Below are positions 51,079 through 60,449 of a stretch of DNA of 64,000 bases, in pieces. The stretch covers positions 1,116,001-1,180,000 of the forward strand of contig NZ_JAUQTA010000001.1 in NCBI RefSeq assembly GCF_030580915.1. The letters run 5' to 3'. This DNA is from Nocardioides jiangxiensis. GTDB taxonomy: Bacteria > Actinomycetota > Actinomycetes > Propionibacteriales > Nocardioidaceae. How positions within the stretch are numbered: position 1 is the first letter of the stretch; every line of letters begins with the position of its first letter. A model generated the notes under the pieces. The model worked only from the letters and a program-made list of their open reading frames with translations. It did no database searches and was not told the origin of the DNA. Both the position numbers and the translations under genes were made by a program.

Positions 51079-51924
51079 ATGCGCGTGACCACGTACGACG
51101 ACACCGCGGCCGCCGCGGTCGCACGGATCGCGCGGGCCTGCCACGAGGCGGACGGCCGCGATCCCCTCGACGAGGCAGCCCGGCTGCACCTCGCCCACCA
51201 CGGCCTGCGGGCGTCCGCGCTCTGGCTCAGCGCCGACGGCTTCGCGCTCGCCCGCTCGGTCACGGGACACGTCGAGCTGGACCTGGCGGTGGCACCGGGC
51301 GGCCGGCGTACCGGCGAGGGCACCGCGCTGCTCGCGGCGGCCCTGGCCGAGGTCGGGGCGCGCGAGGTCCGGGCCTGGTCGCACGGCGACCATCCGGGCG
51401 CGGCCGCGTTGGCCGCCGCCACCGGCTTCCGGCGCGACCGCGAGCTGCTGGTCCTGGCACGCCCCCTGCCCGTCGAGGACGGACGGGAGCAAGACCTGCG
51501 CATCCGCGCCTGGCAGCCCGGCGACGCCCCGGAGCTGCTGCGGGTCAACGCTGCGGCGTTCGCCCACCACCCCGAGCAGGGCGGCATGGACGCCACGAAC
51601 CTGGCCGAGCGGATGGCGGAGCCGTGGTTCGACCCCGCGGGCCTGCTCGTCGCCATGGACGGCGAGCGCATGCTCGGCTTCCACTGGACCAAGGTCCACG
51701 GGCACGCCGGCGACGGCGAGGTCTACGTCGTCGCCGTCGACCCGCCCGCGCACGCTCGGGGGGTCGGCGGAGCCCTGCTGCGGGCCGGCCTGCGCCACCT
51801 CGCGGCGGCCGGAGCTCGTCGGGTCTTCCTCTACGTCGAAGCCGACAACGCGCCGGCCCTGGCCCTCTACCGCGGGCTCGGCTTCAGCACCGACCACGCG
51901 CACGTGCAGTACGTGCGCCCGTGA
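51079..51924 (+). CDS. mshD: Mycothiol synthase MshD
   Basis: A 281-residue enzyme with two tandem GNAT domains. It catalyses the last step of mycothiol synthesis, acetylating the cysteine amine of Cys-GlcN-Ins with acetyl-CoA. The active C-terminal domain has VDPPAHARGVGGALLRAGL (acetyl-CoA loop) and VEADNAPALALYRGLGF. Length and both domains are normal. ATG 51079 is 7 bp after TAGGGT (51066-51071) and is probably leaderless. Its presence confirms an actinobacterial host. Confidence 0.93.
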   Translation: MRVTTYDDTAAAAVARIARACHEADGRDPLDEAARLHLAHHGLRASALWLSADGFALARSVTGHVELDLAVAPGGRRTGEGTALLAAALAEVGAREVRAWSHGDHPGAAALAAATGFRRDRELLVLARPLPVEDGREQDLRIRAWQPGDAPELLRVNAAAFAHHPEQGGMDATNLAERMAEPWFDPAGLLVAMDGERMLGFHWTKVHGHAGDGEVYVVAVDPPAHARGVGGALLRAGLRHLAAAGARRVFLYVEADNAPALALYRGLGFSTDHAHVQYVRP

Positions 51925-51928
51925 TGCG

Positions 51929-51964
51929 GCGAGGCCCCGGCCGCAGGTGCGGTCGGGGCCTCGC
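51929..51964. terminator. Bidirectional hairpin terminator between mshD and pstB
   Basis: A 16-bp stem with one G-U pair (51929-51944 with 51949-51964) and an AGGT loop between convergent genes. Confidence 0.8.
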
Positions 51965-51991
51965 GGCGTACTGCTGCGCGCGGTCGCCGGC

Positions 51992-52771
51992 TCAGCCGAA
52001 GCGGCCCGAGATGTAGGCCTCGGTCGCCTCGTTCTCCGGCGTGGAGAACATCTTGGTCGTCTTGTTGAACTCGACGAGGTGACCGGGCTGGCCCGCGGCC
52101 TTCAGGTTGAAGAAGCCGGTGAACTCCGAGACGCGCGCCGCCTGCTGCATGTTGTGGGTGACGATCACGATCGTGTAGTCGGTCTTCAGCTCGTGGATCA
52201 GGTCCTCGACGGCCGCGGTCGAGATCGGGTCCAGGGCGGAGCACGGCTCGTCCATGAGCAGGACCTGCGGCTCCACCGCGATGGCGCGGGCGATGCAGAG
52301 GCGCTGCTGCTGGCCACCGGAAAGGCCCATGCCGGGCTTGTTGAGGCGGTCCTTGACCTCGTTCCACAGGTTGGCGCCGGTGAGCGCCTTCTCGACGATC
52401 GCGTCGGCGTCGGCCTTCTTCAGCTTCTTGGCGTTGAGGCGGTTGCCGGCCAGCACGTTGTCGTAGATCGACATCGTCGGGAACGGGTTGGGCCGCTGGA
52501 ACACCATGCCGACGCGACGACGGACCTGGACCGGGTCGACGTTCGCGGCGTAGATGTTCTCGCCGCCGAGGTGGATGTCGCCCTCGACGCGGGCGCCCGG
52601 GATCACCTCGTGCATGCGGTTCAGCGTGCGCAGGAACGTCGACTTGCCACAGCCGGAGGGGCCGATGAAGGCGGTGACCGAGCGCGCCTTGATGCTCATC
52701 GAGACGTCCTCGACGGCCTTGAAGTCGCCGTAGTAGATGTTGACGTTCGAGACGTCAATGCTCTTTGCCAT
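51992..52771 (-). CDS. pstB: Phosphate ABC transporter ATPase PstB
   Basis: A 259-residue ABC ATPase energising high-affinity phosphate uptake. Walker [10 protein letters not shown] near residue 37, Q-loop VFQRPNPFP, signature [14 protein letters not shown], Walker [13 protein letters not shown], and H-loop VTHNMQQA are intact; RPNPFP is typical of PstB. ATG 52771 follows pstA by 26 bp. It is the last gene of the pstSCAB operon; no phoU follows. Confidence 0.96.
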   Translation of the reverse strand: MAKSIDVSNVNIYYGDFKAVEDVSMSIKARSVTAFIGPSGCGKSTFLRTLNRMHEVIPGARVEGDIHLGGENIYAANVDPVQVRRRVGMVFQRPNPFPTMSIYDNVLAGNRLNAKKLKKADADAIVEKALTGANLWNEVKDRLNKPGMGLSGGQQQRLCIARAIAVEPQVLLMDEPCSALDPISTAAVEDLIHELKTDYTIVIVTHNMQQAARVSEFTGFFNLKAAGQPGHLVEFNKTTKMFSTPENEATEAYISGRFG

Positions 52772-52797
52772 GTTCAGTGCTTCCTTCGGGGCCCGGG

Positions 52798-53856
52798 TCA
52801 GTGACCGGTCTTGGGGGCGAAGATCTTCCCGATGATCCGGGCGACGATGTTGAGGACGAGGACGATCAGGACGAGGACGAACGCCGCACCCCAGGCGACG
52901 TCGAAGTCCTCCGGGTGTCCCTTCGCCTGCGAGCTGTAGACCAGGACCGGCAGCGTCGTCATGAAGCCGTCGAAGACGTTCCAGTTGACCTTGGTGGTCA
53001 GGCCGGCGATCAACAGCAGCGGAGCGGTCTCGCCGACCACGCGCGCGATCGCGAGGGTGACGCCCGTGACGATGCCACCGAGGGCCGTCGGCAGGACGAC
53101 CTTCACGATCGTGCGCCACTTCGGCGTGCCCAGCGCGTACGCCGCCTCGCGCAGCTCGTTGGGCACCAGGCGCAGCATCTCCTCGGTGGAGCGGACCACG
53201 ATCGGCACCATCAGCAGCGAGAGCGCTGCTGCGCCGCCGAAGCCGGACCGGTAGGCAGCCCCGAAGAGCAGGGTGAACAGCGAGAAGGCGAACAGGCCCG
53301 CCACGATCGAGGGGATGCCGGTCATGACGTCGACGAGGAACCGGATCGCGGCGGCCAGCTTGCTGCCGGCGCCGTACTCGATCAGGTAGATGGCGGCGAA
53401 GATGCCCAGCGGCACCGACATGAGGGCTGCCGCCACCGTGATCACGAGCGTGCCGACGATGGCGTGCAGGATGCCCGTCGGCTGGTGCAGCGCGAGGATG
53501 AAGGCGTCCTGGCCAAGGAAGGTGCCGTTGATCTGCGGCGCACCGTGGCGAACCACCGTGTAGAGCAGGGAGACCAGGGGCACGAGGGCGACCAGCAGGG
53601 TGCCCCAGACGAGCGACGTCACCAGCCGGTCCACGGCCGCCCGGCGGCCCTCGACGGCGAGGTACCACAGCGGCAGCAGCACGAGGTAGGCCAGGCCGCT
53701 GAAGACGGCGGTGCCGGCCAGGCCGCCGCCGATGATGACCTCGCCCAGGAGCACGCCGATGCCCAGCGCGACGACACCCGCGATCACGGGCGCGAAGCGC
53801 GGCAGCCGACCGGAGGTCAGCTCGGAGGAGGCGAGAGGGGCGTCGACGACGTTCAT
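52798..53856 (-). CDS. pstA: Phosphate ABC transporter permease PstA
   Basis: A 352-residue permease. Residues 1-85 hold a family-variable N-terminus with two extra helices; the six core helices follow, with the ABC coupling (EAA) loop around [17 protein letters not shown] near 240 and [11 protein letters not shown] near 290, both typical of PstA. The ATG overlaps the pstC stop codon (ATGA). Confidence 0.93.
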   Translation of the reverse strand: MNVVDAPLASSELTSGRLPRFAPVIAGVVALGIGVLLGEVIIGGGLAGTAVFSGLAYLVLLPLWYLAVEGRRAAVDRLVTSLVWGTLLVALVPLVSLLYTVVRHGAPQINGTFLGQDAFILALHQPTGILHAIVGTLVITVAAALMSVPLGIFAAIYLIEYGAGSKLAAAIRFLVDVMTGIPSIVAGLFAFSLFTLLFGAAYRSGFGGAAALSLLMVPIVVRSTEEMLRLVPNELREAAYALGTPKWRTIVKVVLPTALGGIVTGVTLAIARVVGETAPLLLIAGLTTKVNWNVFDGFMTTLPVLVYSSQAKGHPEDFDVAWGAAFVLVLIVLVLNIVARIIGKIFAPKTGH

Positions 53857-54815
53857 CGGGTGGTGTTCCTCTCGGCGCGGGCGACGATCAGACGCGCGGC
53901 GAAGTTGACCAGGAAGGTCAGGACGAAGAGCACGAGGCCGGTGGCGATCAGGACCGCGACCTTGCCGGGGGTGCCCTCCTTGTAGTTGGAGGCGATGTTG
54001 GCAGCGATGCTGGTCGAGCTCTCGTTGCCGAGCATGTTGAAGGTGACCAGGCTCTTGCCGGCCGAGAGGACCATCGCGACGGCCATCGTCTCGCCCAGGG
54101 CGCGGCCGAGACCGAGCATCACCGCGGAGACCATGCCGGAGCGGGCGTAGGGGAAGACCGCGTACCGGATCATCTCCCAGCGGGTGGCACCGAGCGCGAG
54201 CGCGGCCTCCTGGTGGAGGCGCGGCGTCTGGGCGAAGATCTCGCGCGTGATCGAGGTGATGATCGGGAGCACCATGATCGCCAGCACGATGCCGGCGGTG
54301 AGGATCGTGCGGCCGACGGGGTTGACGCCGCCGCCCTCGTTGCCGGCGAAGAACGGCAGCCAGCCGAGGTGGTCGTTGAGCCACGCGTACGACGGCACGA
54401 TGGCCGGCGCGAGGACGAGGATGCCCCAGAGGCCGAAGACGACGGACGGAACCGCGGCCAGCAGGTCGATCACGTACGCGATCGGGGTGGCGAGCCTGCG
54501 CGGCGCGTAGTGGCTGACCATCAGCGCGATGCCGATGGAGAGCGGGACCGCGATCACGAGCGCGATCGTCGCGGCGTAGACCGTGCCGAAGACGAGGGGC
54601 CACACGTAGTGGAGGAAGTCGTTGGCGCGCGGCGGGTCGTAGAACGCGGCGTCCTGGAAGAGACCGTCCCAGCCACGCAGGATGAGGAACAGGAAGACGC
54701 CGGACAGAGCCACGACGATGGACAGGCCTGCAGCGAGGGCCAGCCCCGAGAAGATCCGGTCGCCGAGGCGACTCGGCGGTGTGTCCGCCATGGATTCTGC
54801 GGTGGTCGCAGTCAC
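53853..54815 (-). CDS. pstC: Phosphate ABC transporter permease PstC
   Basis: A 320-residue permease partner of PstA, with six core helices and the coupling loop [20 protein letters not shown] followed by [14 protein letters not shown], typical of PstC. GTG 54815 is set by GGAGG 7 nt upstream; an earlier GTG at 54887 would overlap the hairpin after pstS. Lies 101 bp downstream of pstS. Confidence 0.93.
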   Translation of the reverse strand: MTATTAESMADTPPSRLGDRIFSGLALAAGLSIVVALSGVFLFLILRGWDGLFQDAAFYDPPRANDFLHYVWPLVFGTVYAATIALVIAVPLSIGIALMVSHYAPRRLATPIAYVIDLLAAVPSVVFGLWGILVLAPAIVPSYAWLNDHLGWLPFFAGNEGGGVNPVGRTILTAGIVLAIMVLPIITSITREIFAQTPRLHQEAALALGATRWEMIRYAVFPYARSGMVSAVMLGLGRALGETMAVAMVLSAGKSLVTFNMLGNESSTSIAANIASNYKEGTPGKVAVLIATGLVLFVLTFLVNFAARLIVARAERNTTR

Positions 54816-54854
54816 AAGCTTTCCTCCGGGTGAAGCGGGTGTGGAACGCGTGAA

Positions 54855-54882
54855 CGGCGGGCCGGTCGAAACCGGCCCGCCG
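54855..54882 (-). terminator. Hairpin between pstS and pstC
   Basis: A perfect 12-bp stem (54855-54866 with 54871-54882) and a CGAA loop, inside the pst operon. It may stop part of the transcripts, so that more binding protein than permease is made, or protect the pstS mRNA 3' end. Confidence 0.7.
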
Positions 54883-54916
54883 CACACGATGTCATGCCGT
54901 GGTCTGGCAGGTGACC

Positions 54917-56035
54917 TTACTTGGCAGCGATCTTCGCCACGATGGCCAGCGCCTTGTCGGCGACCGCCTTCGTGAGCGGGGCCGAGCCGGCCTCGTCGGC
55001 AGCGGCCTGCTGGCCGTCACCGAGGATGTAGGTCAGGTAGCCCTTCACGAGGTCGGCCTTGGCGGCGTCCTCGTAGTGCTGGCAGGCAACCAGGTAGGAG
55101 ACGAGGATCGCCGGGTAGGCGCCGGCCTCGGTCGTGGTGCGGTCGATGTCGACGGCCATGTCGGTGGCCGGGCGGCCCGCGACGGCCTTGGAGAGCTCGA
55201 CGACCTTCGCAGCGCCGTCGGCCGACGGGGCGTTGTAGGAGTCGCCGACCTTGAGGGAGGCGACACCCAGGTCGAGGCCCTTGAGCGCGGAGTCGTCGGC
55301 GTAGCCGATCGTGCCCTTGCCCTTGGAGACGGAGGCGACGACACCCGAGGTGCCCTCGGCGGCGAGGCCACCCTTGACCGGGAACGCGTCAGCGGCCTCG
55401 TACTTCCACGACTTCGAGGCCTTGCCCAGGTAGTCGGTGAAGTTCTTCGTGGTGCCCGAGTCGTCCGAACGGTGGACCGGCGTGATCGCCAGGTCGGGGA
55501 GCTTCGCGTCCTTGTTCTGGTCCGCGATCGCCTTGTCGTTCCACTTGGCGATCTTGCCGTCGAAGATCTTCGCGATCGTGTCGGAGTCGAGGTTCAGGGT
55601 CTTCACGCCGGGGACGTTGAAGAAGACCGCGATCGGGGAGACGTACGCGGGGACCTCGATGATGTCCTCGCCACCGCAGCGCTTGTTGGCGGCGGAGAGC
55701 TCGCCCTCGTCGTCCTTGAAGTAGGAGTCGGTGCCCGCGAAGTCGACGCCACCCTGGTTGAACTGGGTGCGGCCGTCGCCCGAGCCGACCGGGTTGTAGT
55801 TGACGGTCACGTTGCCGCCGGTGAGGCCCTGGAAGCCGGTGGCCCAGGCGCCCTGCGCCTTCTCCTGCGCCGAGGAGCCGGCGCCGTTGAGCTCGCCGGA
55901 GAGCGACGCGACGTCGTTGGAGGCGCCGGTCGGGTTGGTGGTGGCGTCGTCGTTCGAGCCACAGGCGGTGAGGGAAACGCCGAGCGCGAGCGCGGCGACG
56001 GCCGGGACGACCCGGCGGGCGGAAGTGGCGATCAC
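54917..56035 (-). CDS. pstS: Phosphate-binding lipoprotein PstS
   Basis: A 372-residue periplasmic-type binding protein anchored as a lipoprotein: signal peptide with lipobox LTAC (Cys25). The mature part binds phosphate; LNGAGSSAQEKAQGAW and VNYNPVGSGDGRTQF near the N-terminus and RSDDSGTTKNF near 205 are PstS signatures. GTG 56035 has GGAG 6 nt upstream. It heads pstSCAB, with a candidate PHO box and TAGCGT -10 upstream. Confidence 0.95.
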   Translation of the reverse strand: MIATSARRVVPAVAALALGVSLTACGSNDDATTNPTGASNDVASLSGELNGAGSSAQEKAQGAWATGFQGLTGGNVTVNYNPVGSGDGRTQFNQGGVDFAGTDSYFKDDEGELSAANKRCGGEDIIEVPAYVSPIAVFFNVPGVKTLNLDSDTIAKIFDGKIAKWNDKAIADQNKDAKLPDLAITPVHRSDDSGTTKNFTDYLGKASKSWKYEAADAFPVKGGLAAEGTSGVVASVSKGKGTIGYADDSALKGLDLGVASLKVGDSYNAPSADGAAKVVELSKAVAGRPATDMAVDIDRTTTEAGAYPAILVSYLVACQHYEDAAKADLVKGYLTYILGDGQQAAADEAGSAPLTKAVADKALAIVAKIAAK

Positions 56036-56109
56036 TTCGAACTCCTGATGTCTGGTTGGACTGTCGCGGAGGACGCTAGGGACGCGAAGTGTCCGAATTC
56101 GTGGGCGCA

Positions 56110-56127
56110 GGTGAACGGACGGCAAAT
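56110..56127 (-). promoter_or_regulatory. Candidate PHO box (PhoP site) of pstSCAB
   Basis: On the minus strand ATTTGCC and GTTCACC lie exactly 11 bp apart, matching the direct-repeat unit GTTCACC of streptomycete PHO boxes (7/7 and 4/7). The site ends 31 bp before the -10 hexamer TAGCGT (56073-56078), a position for activation. Confidence 0.6.
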
Positions 56128-56217
56128 GGTCGTCGCCCTTTCGGGACCATCTGGCTGTCAGCGAGACGACGATCACGGAAACTGGCCTTGCGCAGGCCCA
56201 CTCCGGCGCTTAAGGGA

Positions 56218-57105
56218 TCAGCGGACCGCGTGCCGCTCGGTGGCGACGACCTGGCCGTCGCGGTGGTGGACCACGACCATCTCCCCCGGCTCGAGGCGGG
56301 GGTCCTCCAGGCCGAGCACGTCGAAGATCGCCGGCAGCACGGGTCGGTGGCTGCACAGCACCGTGCGACGGCCGCGGTCGACGAGCTCCTGCACCCGCTC
56401 GGCGACCCCGAGGCTGGTGGCGCCCTCCTCCGAGAGGCCGTCGTCGGTGGCGATCCGCCGGCCGGTGGCGTCGGCGTACGGCACGAGGGTGGTGACGCAG
56501 CGCGTGCTGCTGGAGCTGACCAGCCTCCGGACGTCGTACGCCGCGAGGAGGGGCACGAGCCGGTCGGCCTGGTGCTCGCCCAGCTTCAACAGGGGGCGGA
56601 ACCGGTCGTCGGCCCGCCAGCGCGACCGCGCCCGTGCCCGGCCGTGGCGCAGCACGATCAGGGTGGTGGTCCGCTTGCGACGCTCGAGGGCCTGCTCGAG
56701 CGTCGCGCGGTCACGGGAGTAGCTGAGGCGCGTCGCCGCCTCCTCGAGCGGGACCCAGGCGACCTGGTCGATCTCCCGGTTGGGCACGTACGCCGACACG
56801 TCGTCGCCGTCGAGCGGCCGGGCCATCCAGTAGTGCACGACCTTGGAGCGACCGCCCTGCACGACGTAGAGCTGGTCGTCGAGCGGCCGTCCGAGCCGGA
56901 CGGCGAGGCCGGTCTCCTCCGCGACCTCGCGCACCGCGGCGACGGCGGCGTGCTCGCCGCGGTCGAGCTTGCCCTTGGGGAAGGACCAGTCGTCGTACTT
57001 GGGACGGTGGACGAGCAGCACCTCGAGGACGCCCTCGCGGCGGCGCAGCACGATCGCACCCGCCGCCACGACGGGGGCGACGGGGACCGGACGGCTGGAA
57101 GACAC
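56218..57105 (-). CDS. Nudix hydrolase fused to histidine phosphatase (MutT1-like)
   Basis: A 295-residue two-domain protein. The N-terminal Nudix domain has the Nudix box GKLDRGEHAAVAAVREVAEE TGL starting near residue 45 with the REVxEE core; the C-terminal histidine-phosphatase domain has the catalytic LRHGRAR near 153 and a second His in CSHRP. Mycobacterial MutT1 has the same fusion and hydrolyses 8-oxo-GTP/8-oxo-dGTP and diadenosine polyphosphates. It lies between pstS and ppk and is divergent from the unknown gene at 57154. Confidence 0.9.
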   Translation of the reverse strand: MSSSRPVPVAPVVAAGAIVLRRREGVLEVLLVHRPKYDDWSFPKGKLDRGEHAAVAAVREVAEETGLAVRLGRPLDDQLYVVQGGRSKVVHYWMARPLDGDDVSAYVPNREIDQVAWVPLEEAATRLSYSRDRATLEQALERRKRTTTLIVLRHGRARARSRWRADDRFRPLLKLGEHQADRLVPLLAAYDVRRLVSSSSTRCVTTLVPYADATGRRIATDDGLSEEGATSLGVAERVQELVDRGRRTVLCSHRPVLPAIFDVLGLEDPRLEPGEMVVVHHRDGQVVATERHAVR

Positions 57106-57153
57106 GGCGCTAGTCTCACATCACCGCAGCCGCTGCATGAGGGAGACCGCACC

Positions 57154-58203
57154 GTGACCGTCCGGCACGTCCTGATCGGGCGCACCCGTCGTGGCCTGCT
57201 GGTCCGGGGCGTGGCCCTTGCCGCGGCCCTCGCCCTCGTCCTCGCGTACGCCGCCTGGCCGCGCTCCACCGCGCTCTCCCGCGCCACGGAGCTGCTGCCG
57301 ACGGCGACCGAGCGCGTGCTGTGGACGGACTGGGCCGGCATCCGCGAGGCCGGCGACTGCCGCGCCTGGCCGGCCTGCGAGGGCGACCTCTCCGACGAGG
57401 ACCTGGACTCCTCCTCCGTGCTCATCACCTCGGCCGACGCTCTCCAGCAGCACTTCCGGTGGGGCCCGCAGAGCATCGGCTGGGAGCTCCTCGGCCAGGC
57501 CACCTCCGGGCAGGTGCTGGTCATCGGCGGCCTGTCGGACGACCGGATCGACGCGATCGCCCGTGCCTACCAGGAGGCCGGGTTCACGCCGCCGAAGGAC
57601 CACCGCACCGACGGCGGGGTCTGGGAGGGCGGCGCGGACCTGCTCAGCACCCTCGACATCCAGGAGCCGCTCTTCTCCGACGTCGCCTTCCTCCCGGACC
57701 GCGGTGTGCTGCTCAGCTCGGACAGCCCGGCCTACCTCGCCGACGCGGTGAAGACCGCCCGCGACGGCGACGGCCTCGACTTCGCGCTGGTACGCCGCCT
57801 CGGCGCACCCCTCGCCGCCGTCGGCCTGGCCGGCGACCGCGCCTGCGCCGAGCTCTCCTTCGCCACCGCGGACAGCGACGCCCAGGCCCAGGCGACGCAG
57901 CTGGTCGCCGACGCCGGGGGTGTGACCCCGCTGGCCGGCTACGCCGTCGGTCTCGGTGCCCGACGCGCCTGGACGGCCGCGTTCGCCTTCGAGAACGGTG
58001 ACCTGGCCCAGCACGACCTGCTCCCCCGCCGACGCCTGGCCGTGGCCGACGACCCGGGCCAGATGGTGAGCTACCCCGACCTGTTCACCGTCGACGACGC
58101 CGAGCGCGACGGCAGCGAGGTCGAGCTGTCGGGCCGCGCCCGCCCGTCGGCGTACGCGCTGTCGCAGGTGACCCAGGGCCCGGTGCTGCTGGCTTCCTGC
58201 TGA
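57154..58203 (+). CDS. Hypothetical membrane-anchored extracytoplasmic protein
   Basis: A 349-residue protein that I do not recognise. A basic N-terminus and one membrane helix (about 17-36) are followed by a soluble domain of about 310 residues with four cysteines (CRAWPAC near 70, another near 230, and the final residue). GTG 57154 has GGGAG 9 nt upstream; TAGTCT at 57113-57118 could be its -10. It is divergent from the MutT1-like gene and ends 7 bp before the convergent ppk gene. Position among phosphate genes is the only hint of function. Confidence 0.7.
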   Translation: MTVRHVLIGRTRRGLLVRGVALAAALALVLAYAAWPRSTALSRATELLPTATERVLWTDWAGIREAGDCRAWPACEGDLSDEDLDSSSVLITSADALQQHFRWGPQSIGWELLGQATSGQVLVIGGLSDDRIDAIARAYQEAGFTPPKDHRTDGGVWEGGADLLSTLDIQEPLFSDVAFLPDRGVLLSSDSPAYLADAVKTARDGDGLDFALVRRLGAPLAAVGLAGDRACAELSFATADSDAQAQATQLVADAGGVTPLAGYAVGLGARRAWTAAFAFENGDLAQHDLLPRRRLAVADDPGQMVSYPDLFTVDDAERDGSEVELSGRARPSAYALSQVTQGPVLLASC

Positions 58204-58210
58204 CCCGGCG

Positions 58211-60385
58211 TCAGCGCTTGCGGCGCTGCGCAGCGATCAGCTCGGCCTGCAGGTCGACGGTGCCGCCGTTGTGCTTCCAGGTGCCGTCGGCCGCGAGCTC
58301 CCAGGCAGAGGTGTCCTCCGCGAACGCGAGGTCCAGCAGCGAACGGACCTTCTCCACCTGCGCCTCCCCGGGCAGGCGCACCAGCGCCTCGACGCGGCGG
58401 TCGAGGTTGCGGTGCATCATGTCGGCCGACCCGATCCAGGCGACCGGCTCGCCGCCGTTCTCGAAGCAGAAGACGCGGGAGTGCTCGAGGAAGCGACCGA
58501 GCACGGAGCGGACCTGGATCGTCTCGGAGAGGCCGTGGACGCCGGGACGGAGCGCGCAGATGCCGCGCACCAGGAGCTGCACCGGCACGCCGGCCTGCGA
58601 GGCGAGGTAGAGCGCGTCGATGACGCCTTCGTCGACGACGGAGTTCGCCTTCAGCCGTACGCCGGCCGGCCGCCCCGCCTGGTGGTGGGCGATCTCGCCG
58701 TGGATCTGCTCGACCAGGCCGTCGCGCACCGAGTCGGGGGCGACCAGGAGCTCGGCGTACCGGGCGTTGCGGGAGAAGCCGCTGAGGTTGTTGAAGAGGT
58801 GGGCGACGTCCTCGCCGATCGCGTCGTCGGCCGTGAGCAGGCCGAAGTCCTCGTAGAGGCGCGCGGTCTTCGGGTTGTAGTTGCCCGTGCCGATGTGGGT
58901 GTAGCGCCGGATGCCGTCGGGCTCGTCCCGCACGACCATCGCCAGCTTGCAGTGGGTCTTCAGGCCGACCAGGCCGTAGACCACGTGGACTCCGGCGTGC
59001 TCGAGCTTGCGGGCCCACCGGATGTTGTTGGACTCGTCGAAGCGGGCCTTGATCTCGACCAGCGCCATGACCTGCTTGCCGGCCTCGGCGGCGTCGATGA
59101 GGGCGTCGACGATGGGGCTGTCGCCGGAGGTGCGGTAGAGCGTCTGCTTGATCGCGAGGACGTGCGGGTCGGCGGCCGCCTGCTCGATGAAGCGTTGCAC
59201 CGACGTCGAGAACGAGTCGTACGGGTGGTGCAGGAGGACGTCTCCGCGGCGCATGGCCTTGAAGACGTCGACCGCACCGGCGCTCTCCACGGGCGCCAGC
59301 TGGCGGTTGGTGGAGGGCACGAACGCCTCGAACTTGAGGTCGTCGCGGTCGAGGTCGGCGATGTCGTGGAGGCCCCGCAGGTCAAGCGGACCGGGGAGGT
59401 GGAAGACCTCCTGCTCGCTGATGCCGAGCTCGGAGACGAGCAGGTCGAGCACCTCCGGGTCCATGGACTCCTCGACCTCGAGCCGCACGGGCGGACCGAA
59501 CTTGCGGCGGAGCAGCTCCTTCTCGAGTGCGGCCAGCAGGTTCTCGGCGTCGTCCTCCTCGACCTCCAGGTCCTCGTTGCGCGTGACCCGGAAGGTGTGG
59601 ACCTTGAGCACCTCCATGCCCGGGAAGAGCTTCTTGAGGTGCTCGCCGATGACGTCCTCCAGCGGCACGAAGCGCTGGTTGCCGAGGGAGACGAAGCGGT
59701 CGAAGATCGGCGGCACCTTGACCCGCGCGAAGTGCTCCTTGCCGGTCTTCGGGTGGCGCACCACCACGGCGAGGTTGAGCGACAGTCCCGAGATGTACGG
59801 GAACGGGTGCGCCGGGTCGACCGCGAGCGGGGTCAGCACCGGGAAGATGCGGGCCTTGAAGAGCTTCTTGCAGTACTTCTGCTCGTCCTCGTCGAGGTCG
59901 GCCCAGCGGACCAGCTCGATGCCCTCCTCCAGGAGGGCGGGGACGACCTGCGTCTGGAAGACGGCCGCGTGGCGGTCCATCAGCTCGCGGGTGCCGGACC
60001 AGATCGTCTCGAGGACCTCCTTGGGCAGGTGGCCGCTCGCCGAGCGCACCGCCACGCCCGCGGCGATCCGCCGCTTGAGGCCCGCCACGCGGACCATGAA
60101 GAACTCGTCGAGGTTGCTGGCGAAGATCGCCAGGAAGCGGGCCCGCTCCAGCAGGGGCAGGTGGGTGTCCTCGGCCAGCTCGAGCACGCGCTGGTTGAAG
60201 CGCAGCCAGGACTGCTCACGGTCGAGGAAGCGGTCGGGGAACGCCTCGAGTGCCGAGACGGCCTCCTCGTCCGGGACGTACGGAGGCTCCACGTCGAAGG
60301 TCCCCAGGGCGCCGGCCGGGCGCTCCGCGAGCGGCCCCTCGTCGATCGAGCCGCCGGTGTGCGAGGGAAGGGCTTCGGAAGTCAC
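58211..60385 (-). CDS. ppk1: Polyphosphate kinase PPK1
   Basis: A 724-residue enzyme that reversibly adds the terminal phosphate of ATP to polyphosphate. The domains N, H, C1 and C2 are all present: [21 protein letters not shown] near residue 50, [20 protein letters not shown] near 445, KTHCKLA with His478 as candidate phosphohistidine, [19 protein letters not shown], and [14 protein letters not shown] near 650. Full length. A candidate PHO box lies 22 bp before the GTG. Linked to the Pst and Pit systems as the phosphate storage step. Confidence 0.95.
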   Translation of the reverse strand: MTSEALPSHTGGSIDEGPLAERPAGALGTFDVEPPYVPDEEAVSALEAFPDRFLDREQSWLRFNQRVLELAEDTHLPLLERARFLAIFASNLDEFFMVRVAGLKRRIAAGVAVRSASGHLPKEVLETIWSGTRELMDRHAAVFQTQVVPALLEEGIELVRWADLDEDEQKYCKKLFKARIFPVLTPLAVDPAHPFPYISGLSLNLAVVVRHPKTGKEHFARVKVPPIFDRFVSLGNQRFVPLEDVIGEHLKKLFPGMEVLKVHTFRVTRNEDLEVEEDDAENLLAALEKELLRRKFGPPVRLEVEESMDPEVLDLLVSELGISEQEVFHLPGPLDLRGLHDIADLDRDDLKFEAFVPSTNRQLAPVESAGAVDVFKAMRRGDVLLHHPYDSFSTSVQRFIEQAAADPHVLAIKQTLYRTSGDSPIVDALIDAAEAGKQVMALVEIKARFDESNNIRWARKLEHAGVHVVYGLVGLKTHCKLAMVVRDEPDGIRRYTHIGTGNYNPKTARLYEDFGLLTADDAIGEDVAHLFNNLSGFSRNARYAELLVAPDSVRDGLVEQIHGEIAHHQAGRPAGVRLKANSVVDEGVIDALYLASQAGVPVQLLVRGICALRPGVHGLSETIQVRSVLGRFLEHSRVFCFENGGEPVAWIGSADMMHRNLDRRVEALVRLPGEAQVEKVRSLLDLAFAEDTSAWELAADGTWKHNGGTVDLQAELIAAQRRKR

Positions 60386-60406
60386 GGCACGAGTGTTTCA
60401 CCTCAC

Positions 60407-60424
60407 GGTGAACGGCAGATGACG
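60407..60424 (-). promoter_or_regulatory. Candidate PHO box of ppk1
   Basis: On the minus strand CGTCATC and GTTCACC are 11 bp apart (4/7 and 7/7 matches to the PHO-box unit). GTTCACC is also half of an inverted repeat with GGTGAAA (60396-60413). It lies between the divergent ppk1 and esterase genes. Confidence 0.4.
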
Positions 60425-60449
60425 CGACGCACCCGCTACCGTCGGCGCC

